Shown in pieces: positions 30,284 through 42,400 of a stretch of 64,000 nt of DNA. The notes beneath the pieces are model-generated. The model was given only the letters and a program-made list of their open reading frames with translations. It did no database searches and was not told the DNA's origin. Source of the stretch: Hirudo medicinalis. Lineage: Eukaryota > Annelida > Clitellata > Hirudinida > Hirudinidae. Made by a program: the position numbers and the translations under genes. The stretch is from contig MPNW01000109.1 of the NCBI GenBank assembly GCA_011800805.1, positions 1 to 64,000 of the forward strand, given 5' to 3'. Numbering within the stretch: position 1 is the first letter of the stretch; every line of letters starts with the position of its first letter.

Positions 30284-30577
30284 CAGGGCTGTGGAGTTGG
30301 AGCTTGGCCCTTTTTTTGAGCCTCTGTAGTTGGAAATCTTAAAAATCCCAGAGTTGGGTCCTTAAATTTATTTATTTTACTTCATTTTCATTAGGGCTGA
30401 ACTTTTTATCCTTTGCAACAAATGTTTTATTTAATCAGAATGCTTTGGTTGCATAATTAGCCGGAGTTAGGCCTTTTCTGAGCTTCTGGTGTCTGAAATG
30501 CTTAAAATCCCCTAGTTGAACTTTTAAAGATCCAGGGGTCCGAGTCAGATGATTTGAGTCCTGACTCCACAGCCCTG
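30284..30577. mobile_element. hAT-like MITE, 294 bp
   Basis: Perfect 14-bp terminal inverted repeats, CAGGGCTGTGGAGT at 30284-30297 and its complement at 30564-30577. CAGGG...-type ends are typical of the hAT superfamily. There is no ORF. Internally it holds two diverged copies of a GGAGTT...CTTAAAATCCC segment. The expected 8-bp target duplications (TGATGGAG and GTTAGGAT) match at only a few positions, so the insertion is old. It lies between the convergent RBPJ and DNAJC9 genes. Confidence 0.7.
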
Positions 30578-31027
30578 GTTAGGATAAACCAAAGTCTAAT
30601 AAACACCAAGGTTTTTACATCAAGAAAAAAACTCTGAAATCATCTGGAAGCTATCACTCATGAAGTTTGATTTCTTGGAAATAAATCTTTGCCACCCGGG
30701 CACTAGTCTATTTGTTCTTTGAATCATTAGTTTGAACCGTCGCCAGCAGTAAAGTATTTTATTCCTAATATCAACACAATATTATTAGTCATTAAGTGGC
30801 ATTACTCTCTGGTAGATGCAAGATCATGTGAATTTTGTCATGCCAGTCACAATGTTCCAAAATTGGACAGGCTGTATCCCCAATCATGCTTGAAATTTAA
30901 GTTGTTCGTGCAACGAGTTGGCAAATAAATAAATGTTTGTGGCACTCACATTGCAATGTATGAATATTGTGAGCAAAATTAACTCGATACAATAATCACA
31001 TCACGAATGGTGATGACTCCTTCGTCG

Positions 31028-32796
31028 TCATTCATTCTTTTTCTTTGAACTCTTTGGTTTTTGTTTCGTTTGCCTGGTCTTCTTGGCTGGAGAAGCATAT
31101 TTCTCTTCCAAACGATCGAGAAACGAACCTGCTCTTTCCTGCCTCGACCTTGCGTTCTTGGATATGAGAGCCTTCAAACTGTCCTCACTGGCTGCTATGT
31201 TGTTCTTTCTTTTCAATTCTTCCAGCAGTTTGGTTGCCTCTTCTTCTTCATCTTTGTACTGAACCAAAGAGTAGTTTGTGATGTAATTAGTAAACAACTG
31301 AGTACAAAACATTGCTACATGCAAACATACATTTGCAAAAGCAAGCATTGGTACTTAATAATAATAATAATAATAATTAACATAATTAATCCATGACAAT
31401 CGAATCACAGCCAAAATGAAAATAAAAGGACAAACAGGATACCAACTCCTTAAATGCATTCAAATTGACTGTGAAAGGTGCATGAGAAAAATTTTTTTAT
31501 TTCATTTGGCTAATTACCTCGAGACCTCACAAGCAACATAAGTAATTAAATAACCATATAATTAACAGCCACAAATAAAATAATTGTGCCCACAAAGTGA
31601 GCACGTTTGCCAGTAACGAAATGATCGTAATTACAAATCCAAAGTCACTATCATCATCTGACCTTGGCAAGTCTGGCCTTCTTTCTTTTGGGTGCCTCGC
31701 TGGAGAAGTGGTCATACCTGTCGAGCTCCCCTTCTCCGATGAGGTCCTCAAGGATCCCTCTGAACCTTGGTTCATCCTCTGCACTCGAGCACATCATTCC
31801 ATCCATTATTTTGTCCATGCTACCCTTGTGCTTTCTGTACAGTCTGGGAAGAGTTTAAATGTTGCTTCGAACACAGAACATTGCCATTACCACCACATGC
31901 AGGAATGCAACCCATTCGACCAACCCTCTCACCAGAATAAACTATTCAATAATTTTTGTAAAATAGAGATTAAATAACTGCAAAGCATCTGATATTAAAA
32001 CACATTTAGTACCAAACGGTGTAATATATATAAAATGCATCATCATAAAACAGTAGCAAGCTGTTGAAACCTCCATCCACATCAAGTTCCTAAGCCTAGG
32101 AATATTATCTAACTTTATCAGATCCTTCTTCTCTTCGTCGGAGTTTTTATAATCAGCTGAGAACTTCTCGATGTCCTCCACAGATATTTTAGGGAAGCAT
32201 TTCCTCCAATATTCATACCAATCTCTGTCCTGATCATGTGCAGATTCGTCTTCATCCACAGAACCTGCTCAATATGCAAATGAAAATAAAGAAAACAAGG
32301 CACACCATTTACAGTGAGCCTTTTTGCATTCACTGCATTAATTATAATTCTTAATTCCATTGATATTCATTTGCCAGTTGACTCAAAATATTAAATACTA
32401 AATATTTGATTAATAAACATTTCTATGTTTTCAGGATTAACCAAACTTTATATGAATGCAATATAAACATAAAGTTAACCTGTTTCGTCGTAAACTGCCC
32501 TCAAATTACTATCTGATAAAATGCTGTATATTTTTCCCAGGAGTTGAAACTTTTTTGTGGCACAATCTCTTTCTTTTTCTTCACATTTATCAGGATGGAC
32601 GGTTAATGATATCTTGTAGTACGCCTTCTTAACTGAGTTTACAAATCAATACAATAACAGCAACAATTACTTTCCGTGGACAAATGAATACAAGGAACAA
32701 ACTTTCAGACGACGACGATGTATTAGCAACATTAAGGACGTCGTATAAATCCGACTTCCCAAACAACAAATTAATTTCATCTAATATTCCAGGCAT
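31028..32796 (-). CDS. DNAJC9: DnaJ homolog subfamily C member 9, complete, 5 exons
   Basis: J-domain co-chaperone that in vertebrates also binds histone H3-H4 and recruits HSP70 in the nucleus. Exons on the minus strand: 32796-32703, 32632-32480, 32264-32114, 31843-31663, 31258-31028; all junctions GT-AG and in phase, product 269 aa, close to the human length of 260. It begins MPGILDEINLLFGKSDLYDV, aligning with the human N-terminus. The J domain carries HPDK (HPD at residues 44-46) and KKFQLLGKIYSILSD. VDEDESAHDQDRDWYEYWR is the diagnostic DNAJC9 segment, followed by KISVEDIEKF and HKGSMDKIMDGMM. The C-terminal coiled, Lys-rich histone-binding region includes SLKALISKN and a FLDRLEEKY motif. 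The more upstream TTG at 32817 is not a start. The gene is convergent to RBPJ. Confidence 0.93.
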
Positions 32797-33185
32797 CTCT
32801 GGAAATACTTCTTTCAATTCAGATTTATAGAAAATAGTATGTCAAAAAAGCAAAACAACTTTTCGCGGTTTTTGATGCAAGCAGGGACAAATAATTATTC
32901 GATTAAAAGTTAATTTTGTCAATTTAAAAATTTCACTGTTATTTTTTTAAGTATTTTATAAATATTGTATTTGTTTTTATATTGCGTAGAGTGAGATGGG
33001 ATTTCCTTCTTTAATAAAATTTGAAATTTTTATTATTAATCAGGTGAAATTATATCGAGTCCACCAATGTTTCCTAACATTTTATAAAGTTCCACTCAGT
33101 GGTCAACATTTGCGAGTAAATCATTTCAAGTGGATTTTATTTCATAAAAACTACTCAACAAGCAGAGGCATCAAAAAGAGGTCAA

Positions 33186-33245
33186 TAGAGAAGTAGTTCT
33201 CAACCCATGGGCCACGGACAAAAGGTGGGCCATGGCAGGGAATAA
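33186..33245. mobile_element. Possible hAT terminal-repeat relic
   Basis: GTAGTTCTCAACCCATGGGCC resembles the 'CAGnGGTTCTCAACC...GGGCC' ends of many hAT elements. No matching inverted end was found downstream; the minisatellite that follows may have grown from the element's interior. Confidence 0.3.
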
Positions 33246-33344
33246 GGTGGTCTCGCTAAAACAGTACAAAAATTAGACAAAAAAGTAGAAGATCACTGAT
33301 TTAGTATTTTCTTTTTTCTTTCTGAATATTTTGATAAAATATTA

Positions 33345-33715
33345 CAAAAATAAAGTGGTGAACTTATGGTGGAAAAATGATGAACATATGGTAACAAATG
33401 GTAAACTTTTGGTGGAAATATTGTTGAAAATGGAAACCTTATGGTGGATAAATGATGGAAATGTGGTGGAAAATATGAACTTATTGTGACGTTAAACCTT
33501 TGGTGAAAAAAAATGGTGAATTTACGGTGGTCATATGGTGGAAATGTGGTGAACTTACGGTGGAAAATGGAAGAAATGTGGTGAATATTTGCTGGAAATT
33601 GGTTAAAAAATGGTGAACATATAGTGGAAATATGGTGGATAATGGTGAACTTATTGTGGAAATGTGGTTGAAAATGGTGAACTTATGGTGGAAAATGGTG
33701 AAAATATGCTAAATT
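33345..33715 (+). repeat. Degenerate GGTGAACTTATGGTGGAAAA minisatellite
   Basis: About 370 bp of irregular copies of a 12-24-bp unit built from GGTGAACTTATGGTGGAAAA and GGTGGAAATATGG. Periods vary, so it expanded long ago and decayed. No coding frame survives. Confidence 0.75.
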
Positions 33716-34477
33716 CTATCAGAAATAATTATAAGTGTTTATGAATTGTTGTGCTGTTCTTAAAATGGTATTAGTTTTCAGTTTTCAATTCAAATGCACA
33801 CAAATGTATGTTTCAGAAATATTTATAAGTTGTCAAAGTGCAACAACATGTGACATTCAAATTTAAGTAGAGTCAGAATTGGATTTACGAGTCACACCGT
33901 CGATCATTGGCAAAGGGATCGTGATCGCAGTCACAAAGTTAGTCTTGAGGACTAATCCCACTTTTTTATTTTTTTAGTTTGAGCAATTTTATCCAAACAA
34001 GCAAGAAATAACAAACACCAAAGCAACACAAGAAACCAAATAAAATAACTCAAGGGTCAGTCTTAAGGAAACACACGCTTCCGCTATCAGACTGACCCTC
34101 ATTAACATGTCACGAGAAGGCTCCGCAAGAACAAAAGTAAACAAATGAACTATTTAAAATATGTATAACTTGTAAGACTTTTTAAACAACAGATAAAGAA
34201 TATTGAAAGGACAAGATTGAATTTGATCTTTTATTGATATTGGAATTGAAGAGTATAATCTTGGACCAAAACATTGAATAGAAAAGAGTTTGAAAGTAGA
34301 TTTAGCAAATGAGGGACTGTATTCATGTGTGGAACGAAGAAAGTGAGTAGGCTTATTGTAGTTATTACTGTCAGAAAAAAAACCTGTAAATTCAATTCTG
34401 CATAGTCGACTATTTCCGTGGTGTCAAAGTGGTGTGCAGTGAAGATCTTTCAATTTCATCCTCAGTTTCTTGTGATT

Positions 34478-34807
34478 ATGGCTTACGAAGAGTCTGAAGG
34501 CCAGGGTTTTGAAGTTGACTGCCATGGGTTTGAGAGCTCGATCACTGCTGGAGTCAGTAGAGTCAACGGTAATGTTGACAGATTGATTGTGACGCCACCT
34601 GGAGCAATTGAGCAGGTGGGGGAGCGTGAAGATCGATGCTCATTTCAAGAGATTCATTAGTCTTAGTTCATCCGAGGTTGAACGCTTGGCTCAATTCCAG
34701 ATGATGATGACAAAACAAGGTAATTAAATTGTTAAAATAATAAATTTATAATATTAAATGAATCATGTTAAGTACAGTTCAGCGGGCACCTGAAGTAAGT
34801 AATAATA

Positions 34808-34856
<49 letters not shown>

Positions 34857-36724
34857 GTTCATTTTTATGGCGCCTTATGCAGAGCGTCAGAGGCGCCTCG
34901 GTTCTCCGTCCAACGCTATCTTGAAGAGGTGAGTCTTCAACTGGCGCTTCAAGTGTGGGTTAAGACCGAATGATGGGGGGAAGGTCATTCCAGACGGCAG
35001 GCGAGGCATATGTTAAACTTCGATTGACGATGGATGATCTATGGACCGGTTGGTGAAGGCGAATTGTGGAGGATGAACGAAGGTGGTTGGGAATATGGCG
35101 GCGGTGAATGAGATGGTTGAGATAGGGAGGATTGGATGTGGCTAGAGTATGATAAGTGATTAAGGAGATTTTGAAGATGATACGAAGGTGTATAGGTAAC
35201 CAGTGCAGTTGCCTCAGGCATTCAGAGCTGATTAGGCTGGGATTGAGAAGAACGAGCTTGGCTAGATTATTTTCGGTGCGCTGAAGGGGGTGGATAAGTG
35301 AGGCAGAGGTACCGTAGAGGAGGGAGTTGCAGTAGTCAAGACGAGAGAGGACCTTGGTTTAATCGAATCACTAATTCAGAAACCTCCTAACTCAGGCTTG
35401 AAAAATTAATTGAATTTTGGACTTTCACAGTTATTTTTAATTTCCTCATCCCTTGCTACAGATCAATGACTTTGATAATTTAGCAGTTTGTTAACATTGA
35501 TTCCCACTCTGACGATGGCCGTTCTTCCAATCATATTGAAATCTGGCCAATTTTATAGTGCTCGCACATCGTGCTAAGCGGGTTCTGGATGAAGAACAAC
35601 TGCGGGAACGTGTTGAAATAGTTTTGTTAATTGTTCTATACAGCTTCGTAGTGTAATCTGGGTTAGGGACAGGACTGTTGTTCATTACGGTCTGCAGTAA
35701 CACAACATCTCAACGAATCTACATGCTCCTCCATTTCCTCTCATTTAGATTAAATCTGTTTTCTCAAATGTGTTAATATCCACTGGGATCTTCTGACTGA
35801 GAAATCAAAAAAATAAATTATTCACTTGACAATTAAATATATCGGTATTTTGAATTTCCATAACTATTACACTTCAGAGCATCTTCGATCTTCATTCATT
35901 GAGAACGACGATTCGAAGATTGATCCTCAGACTATTAATGCCAGTTTGGTGCTGTATGAAATGGTCGTATGGGCACGACAAGAGAGGACGAAAAGAAATG
36001 ATACAATTAAATTTCCAAATTTTGATTTTCTGGCTTTGTTCACAATGTTGTTAAAGTGATATTTGCTGGTTATCGTTATATGTTTAACTGTTCATTGGAT
36101 GATCTACAGATCTATCCTTCCATGTAATTCTAATTTGTCATAATTTGCCAATCCTTAAATCGTGTAAATGCTTTTTCAGAAATAAAATAATTATTAGAAA
36201 TAAAACAGTGAATGGCCTAGCAAATCACATTTGTATTTCTCCAGCTGTTGGCATTATTGAACAATCTGCAATCTTTTCGGACATAGTAATTACATCCCAC
36301 GAACTCGGTCATACGCAAGTTTGACCTTCAACCACTGAGATATCTTAATTGGAATGAGTGTATTAGACATTATCCACCATCATCTGCTATCACTGTAACC
36401 AATATCAATAACAGTTATTATAATTCTGAATAATATTAATAACTATAACAACAACAACAATAATAATAATAATAATAATAAGAATTTTAACTCAGTATTT
36501 ATGATAATTGAAACTTAAATAATATAATTATTTAATTCTACCAATTCTAAAAGCTTAGACATGGATCGCGATGACGAAAGTGAAGGGAAAGATTGCAGCC
36601 CTGATAATAACTCCATCACGACACCAGCTGTCACACGTTATTCGCAAACCTTAGCCCACACTTTGTACCTCTTCTCCAGATGTTCACGGTCTTATTTGAG
36701 TGACACTGTTAATAGACTGGACAG
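34478..36724 (+). CDS. Three-exon start of an unrecognised small helical protein (partial)
   Basis: Exons 34478-34615, 34677-34719 and 36559-36724 chain in phase with GT-AG junctions (CAG|gtggg; G|gtaatt; AG|gtgagt). About 115 residues result: MAYEESEGQGFEVDCHGFES..., then VERLAQFQMMMTKQ, then DMDRDDESEGKDC and RYSQTLAHTLYLFSRCSRSY followed by LSDTVNRLDR. The last helix has the heptad spacing and 'LxxFxxxCxxxLxxxxxRL' look of the BRK1/HSPC300 and WASHC3 family of WAVE/WASH complex subunits, but this is an impression and not an identification. The next exon (phase 2) was not found before 44 kb, so the 3' end is open. A LINE fragment lies in intron 2. Confidence 0.45.
34798..34857. repeat. (AAT)n tract, 3' tail of the adjacent LINE
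   Basis: About 19 AAT units directly abutting the 3' end of the minus-strand LINE fragment, where CR1/L2/RTE-type elements carry a short microsatellite tail. Confidence 0.7.
34860..35365 (-). mobile_element. LINE (CR1/L2/Rex-type) reverse-transcriptase C-terminal fragment
   Basis: On the minus strand the frame reads VLSRLDYCNSLLYG, LRQLHWLPIHLRIIFKI, PPYLNHL, NHLRSSSTIRLHQPV, SLTYASPAVWNDLPP, then after one frameshift HLKRQLKTHLFKIAL and a stop. These are the standard C-terminal motifs of CR1/L2-like RT ORFs in the right order. A 3' UTR of a few tens of bases and an (ATT)n tail follow. The copy is 5' truncated and contains an in-frame stop. It inserted in the intron of the gene at 34.5-36.7 kb. 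Confidence 0.85.
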
Positions 36725-36834
36725 GTGAGTGGGGAATGAGTGCAATTAATTTATTGTATCTGCAGTTTGGCTGGCTTTACGATTAAGTGGAAAATGGCAA
36801 GATGTGCTTTGTTATTTGATGAAATGGCAAACCC

Positions 36835-37170
36835 CGGTAGTAGAGCAGGGGCTCCCTCGTCAAATCATCTGCCAGATGTGCGACACTGGATGGCAGGTCT
36901 ATAGATGTTGTTGGCCCTCAGATCTGGAATAGAATCCCCCCCTTCGATTACAAACACTGACACAGTCGGGTTTCATTCCGTTCTCAAACCCTTCCTCTTC
37001 AGAGAAAGCTTCCCTCAACATTAGTGGTCTTGAAGTTATGTTGAACATACGCCACTCTAATAAAACTCTGAATCGTTATCGTTAATCTAAACTCTTGGAA
37101 CTGTTTCGATGAAACTTCGGATGATGTTGCTGGTCCAGGGGTGGTCTCAGAAAGACCACTTCCATAAAAA
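36835..37170 (+). mobile_element. Decayed LINE 3' end
   Basis: Plus strand, with frame changes: RSSSNHLPD, then VVGPQIWNRIPPSITNTDTV, then FHSVLKPFLFRE, then a stop, about 130 bp of 3' UTR and an A-run at 37167. The layout matches the 'APxxWNxLP...FKxxLKTHLF' ending of non-LTR RT ORFs, but the sequence differs from the family seen at 0.2 and 35 kb. Confidence 0.55.
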
Positions 37171-39191
37171 AAAAGTCATGAACCTCTTTGAAGTTGCCCT
37201 ACTTTATTACATAAATGTCGGGGCTGATTGATTTTCATATGCGCTGAAGAAACTGAAGCTCAGCCTTATCTTACTGATTTGAAAAGTAATTTTTGCTTAG
37301 TTTTAGTCAGTGGCAGTGTGGCAGTCAGAATGAATACTAAAAATAGTCGGATATTATTTTGAAACACGTTTTAGTAATGTGGTTGAGATGCATTGTTAAC
37401 AATCTAGTAATAATTCAGTAATAACTGAATGATTTTCATCTTTTGTGAAAATTCAAATGAAATTGGAAATCTGCTGAAATATATCTAAAATAAATTAGGC
37501 CTAGCTGAGATGATTAGCGAATTTGTTTCATTTGTTTTGTTTATATATTTATTTAAAAAGTAAAAAATTTGCTTTTAATCATTTGGTGGTCGGAGTTAAT
37601 TTGTTATGAATATCAATAGTGGCAGCTTCTGCGGTTTTACCATGCATAAAACTAAGCCATCCACGCATTCTAGCATCATTAAAACTAAAGAAAATATGAA
37701 TACCGCAGAAAGTGACACTAGGCTTAAATTTAAACACATCAGAAGTACGAAAGCATTGAGAAGTCTGATTGGACCGACTTTTTGGATCTGCGAGGAAAGA
37801 ATGCTCCAGTGTCTGGGAATATGATAACTGACTGTTAACGTCTTAGAATTTGCTCAATAAACGCATCGCAAAAGGCATCCGTTATTCTGTGTTCTACCTT
37901 CTTCTAGAAGGGTTTTACTTTTAAGTTTTGGGTGAAACAGAGGTGGTTATGGAAATTTGAGATTCACATTCACACTTTGTATTTCACTTTATAAACAATG
38001 TGGAGAGGTAATTGCTACACTTTGTCGATTTCAGAGTAAAATTGTTTTAAATTGTTATTTTAATTATTGCACAAACCAGTCTGAACCAAAGCAGTTGCAA
38101 AATTTATTAAACGATTAAATTTGTCTACTTTGATATTTACTTTTTTGCCTGTGGAAATAATCATTACGTCTTCTTTAAGATCTTAATGGGCATCAAAGTT
38201 TTCACATAGAGGTTGTAGCAAAACAAGCTCAAACATTTACTAAAGTTACCATTTATTTATGTTTTATTAAAATACAAAAAGGAATTCCGGATTTAAAAGA
38301 GTTATGAAATAATTTGAAATTTTAGTCACCTTTATAGCTTGTGACGAGGCCTATGAATGTGTAGCAGAAACTAATAGTGCCTTGTCAAAGATTCACTGCG
38401 TGATGAGAAATTTAAGCTGAATTTCGAAGATGGTGTTTCAATGGATTTTTTAGGAAATAAGGGAAAGTTGAGCGATTGCCAGATTAAGGCGACATGTTGT
38501 ATACACAGAATTGACTCATATAAGGAGTCCAACATAAGTGATCATCTTTGTTTCAATCTAAGAATGCTGGAACCATCAGAGGCTTATTACCAATATTTCT
38601 AATCACTTCGAATCTACATCGTTATTTTTTTGTCTTCTTTCCTCAATCGAATTATTCCCAGTTTTTTCATGTATGCATTTCCTGTATGTATTTAAGCATC
38701 GAAAATAAGTATGAAAGACTACGATGCGTTAAAATTATGAAAAAAGAACTTGGATAGAATCTACAGGATAGAATGGACGAAAGGATGACTTCAGATTCCT
38801 GAATAGTTGGACGCATTGTGATGGTTGAGATCTAGTGGCGAAAAAATGTTGAGCATTTGGAAATTTAAATTTTTTAAAACAAACATAGTCAAATATGAAA
38901 CTTCAATGCCCTATTGGATGGGTTTCGGGAGGTCTTAACATTGCAGATGGCAGACTGATGAGATGCTTTTGACGAACTGAATTTTTTTAATGTTGTCCTT
39001 CATGTGTAGAGGGGTTACAAACTTGAGGGCAGTATTCTTGGAGAGTCCGACACTGTGTCGAGAATATGGCTGGCTAGAACTGAAGAAAATCAGAATCTGG
39101 AAAATGCTCAAACATTATAATTCAAAGGAGCTTTGAAGTTGTTCAAACCACACCATTTGTGAGCGGTGAAGGTTTTCTGAGGTTTGAAATG

Positions 39192-39408
39192 TATTGAATT
39201 CAATCATATTCATTACTGTATTGTATTGAATTCAATCATATTCATTACTGTAATGTATTGAATTCAATCATATTCATTACTGTATTGTATTGAATTCAAT
39301 CATATTCATTACTGTATTGTATTGAATTCAATCATATTCATTACTGTAATGTATTGAATTCAATCATATTCATTACTGTAATGTATTGAATTCAATCATA
39401 TTCATTAC
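39192..39408. repeat. 32-bp tandem repeat, seven copies
   Basis: Near-perfect copies of a 32-bp unit that begins TATTGAATTCAATCATATTC and ends ATTACTGTA(A/T)TG. Each contains the palindrome ATTGAATTCAAT. The only variation is the single A/T position near the unit end, in the order T, A, T, T, A, A; the seventh copy is cut short at the flank. Confidence 0.95.
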
Positions 39409-42400
39409 CCATTTTACGACATCCACATTCGAAACCATATGAATGGGATGTGTATGTATCTTATGCTTGTTATAGGATTTTTCGTAGCTTGTATTAATAT
39501 AAGCAACAGCTCTGGCATGGAGAATTCTTACTCACTAAATTAACTTCTAGCTAATGAAAAGCTAAAATCCTAAATAAGGAAGGAGTTAGAATGAAATCTT
39601 AAAAGCAGAGGTTGTATTGAAAAGCAAAGTTTGTGTTTTCGACACTGAAAAGAAACTAGTCACTGAAATTTCAATTGTTTATGGAATCTGTTTCGGTATC
39701 CACCAAATTCAGATTCTTATAAAATACTTAAACTGCCCAAAATTCTGTGAAGCTTCTTAATTCAATTCAAATGGCCGTTGCTCTCAGATGTTGATGAGTG
39801 TTGATGTGCTGGTATGTTCGTATGTAACATAACATAACAATAATTTATAGTGGTTTAAGTAGACTAATGTCTGTGTGATAAACCACAAATATATGCTCAC
39901 AACATAAAAGAACAAAGAGGTTAATCAATATAAACCGATACAAATTTGAAGGACAATTCAATTTTTGACTGCAGAACGGCCATTACAAGGAAATCAACTA
40001 GCGTTAGAACAAGAAAAATCTTATGGAAATATTTGATGTTGCAAAAATTAGATTAAAGCCATTAATAAACAAAGTGATAATATGGAAAATATAGAAATAA
40101 TCAATAAAATAGAAAATAAGGGCGAACGAATGAAGCTTAATGGCATTTTGAACACAGTAAAATAATCCACGCCTAATGGAAATACACAGAGCAAGGGCAA
40201 ATTTAAATGTTATAAAACGTATTTGGTCGATTGAATTGAAAAGGTTTGAATTAATTAAATTAAACCACAAGGTGCGTAAAGATATATTTAAGGTTCTGAT
40301 GTCACACGGTTGTCGTGTTGTACAGTCAGAACAGAACCACGAGGACACCCCATAATTTCCTAATAGTTCGCTAAATATAAATTTAACGATGCTTGAATTT
40401 TTAAATCACCTCGCAAAAATATTTTAATGAAAATTCCTGGGATAATCACAAATATATTGTTACACAGCATATTAAAATTTCTTCACTAATTGCGAAATTT
40501 GTATTTAGTAAGTTATCATGAAATTATGGGGGTATCCTCATGGTTTCCGTTCGTAAATAAAGTCGTGCAGCTAGAAGGGTGCCGTAAATTTCGTTACTTG
40601 AGACAAGAAAATCATTGTACAAATGTAAACTCGGAAGGGTAAGCCTTAGTAAAATCATATTCACATCTCAAGAAGAAGTTAATAAGTGTCCAGAACATTT
40701 AAAGCCATGTAATAATCGTAAAATCAAACATTCGTACAATAATCATATGCCGATCAGCGCAACAAAATGAATCAAGAAAAATAAATCAATCAAAGCATGA
40801 GGATTTGAATGTCCTCACCACTGAACGTCATATCATATAATTATGTATTTACGTATTTATTAATTATTATTTATTATGCATTATTTATTAATTTTTCATG
40901 TTTATTTCCTAATAACCTGCCGGAGCTTTTATGCTTTTAAAAAAAAGTGACTGAGTCTTTCGTTCTAGTGTTTATGGACCTTCTTAAATGTACACCACCA
41001 AAAATATGACTACCGCATATAAACTAGTTTTTTGGTCCCCCAGTCTTCAGAGAACTGCAAATGCTTCCTGTTGAAGGAACGTGTTTCAAGCACGACATGG
41101 AATTTCTTAATTTTAAAGAAAATATTTTGAAACACTCTTTGGTGGTCAACCTAGTGCATTTAGATATTATTGCATTTAGATATTATTTGGGAACCACGGA
41201 GTGAACATTCAGCAAAGTCGAATGGATGATGTTAATTGCGACCAGTAGGGTTTTTCATTTGAGTTACTCCACGGCCATCTTCCTAAACCAAATGACACTT
41301 AAATCGCGGTTACCATGGGGACGTCATGCGCATGTAATTAAAACTAATCATTTTATTCGACAAATTCAAAGACCAACCATTCATGATCGTGGGACGATCG
41401 ACAATGGAATTAACTAATTGAAATGAACGGGATATCGTTAGAAAAGGTTGAAGAATTTGCCGCGGGGGAAAATCTTGTTTCGAAAACGTCTGGACAATTT
41501 AATTGAACGAAAAACGGATTGCACCTATTAAAGTTACAAGAACACACCAACTCCGAAACATGAGCAAAGTCCGAAGTTTCAAGAGTGTTGTTTCAAGTGG
41601 TCTGAAATTTAGGGACCCGATTCAGATATGAATTTTAAGCCACATTGTAGATTGCTTGAAATATTGGCCAGTCCCCAACCACGACACGATAAGAATTCGT
41701 TTGAAAATAACAAGCTCCTTGGATGATTGTTGCCTCGAGGCATTTAACGAGGCCAATAGACAACTCGTCTGCTATCGAGTGATGCTCATCAACATGAAGA
41801 CTTCATCAAACTCTCTTAAAATGGCAATAAATTTTTATCAATTGACTTCAACTTGTCCAGACAAAAAGGAACTGCAAAGAATTCCAGTTGGTGAAATTCA
41901 TCCCAGTTATGCAAATTTAAGGAGCTATTGGAAGTGGAAAAGTTGACAGCAGGCGGACACATTCAAAACCTGGAGGTGTATCAGCACCAGATGACATCCG
42001 CTAATCGTTGTGTCAGCATCTCCACAATGCGGATACTTCTCAATCTTTCGATCCAATGTTTGTTCAACTGAACAGGATGCGATTATTAGCATGACTCTTC
42101 AGTAAGTTTCTCCTCGCACGTGTTTGCAAGGTGCATTAATTACAAGTAGGAAGTTAGAATAACCAATTAGTGAATGGTTAACTCTAATCAGTCATTCAGA
42201 AGGTTCTATTACGATTGTGGAGAGATTACAATAATGATATCACCTGAGAGAAATGCTTTTGCAAAATCTTAAAACGAGCTAGTTATCAAGGCAGATAAAT
42301 TCACTGCAGTGTAGAGACACGATTGTCGCTTGAAGCACTTCTTTTGCAGAGATGTTATCTCTACAAACAAAGAGATTATAAAGCAAACCTCAACATAGCG

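Larger units (their letters stand above)
29288..31027. other. Convergent intergenic region: 3' UTRs and a MITE
   Basis: Contains the presumed RBPJ 3' UTR (to about 30030), the hAT-like MITE and the DNAJC9 3' flank. Short open frames at 29356-29589 and 29702-29887 show no protein family resemblance. Confidence 0.5.

Noticed and set aside
32629..32817. DNAJC9 start further upstream (TTG at 32817) and read-through past exon 1
   Set aside because: The ATG at 32796 aligns with the known N-terminus of the family, and the read-through tail is intronic.
39192..39408. CRISPR-like array of regular repeats
   Set aside because: The units are directly adjacent with no spacers, and the sequence is animal nuclear DNA.
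40004..40348. Reverse-transcriptase 'GxPxGSVL' motif on the minus strand (GCPRGSVL near 40350)
   Set aside because: The residues after it do not follow any RT family pattern and the reading frame around it is closed; likely chance.
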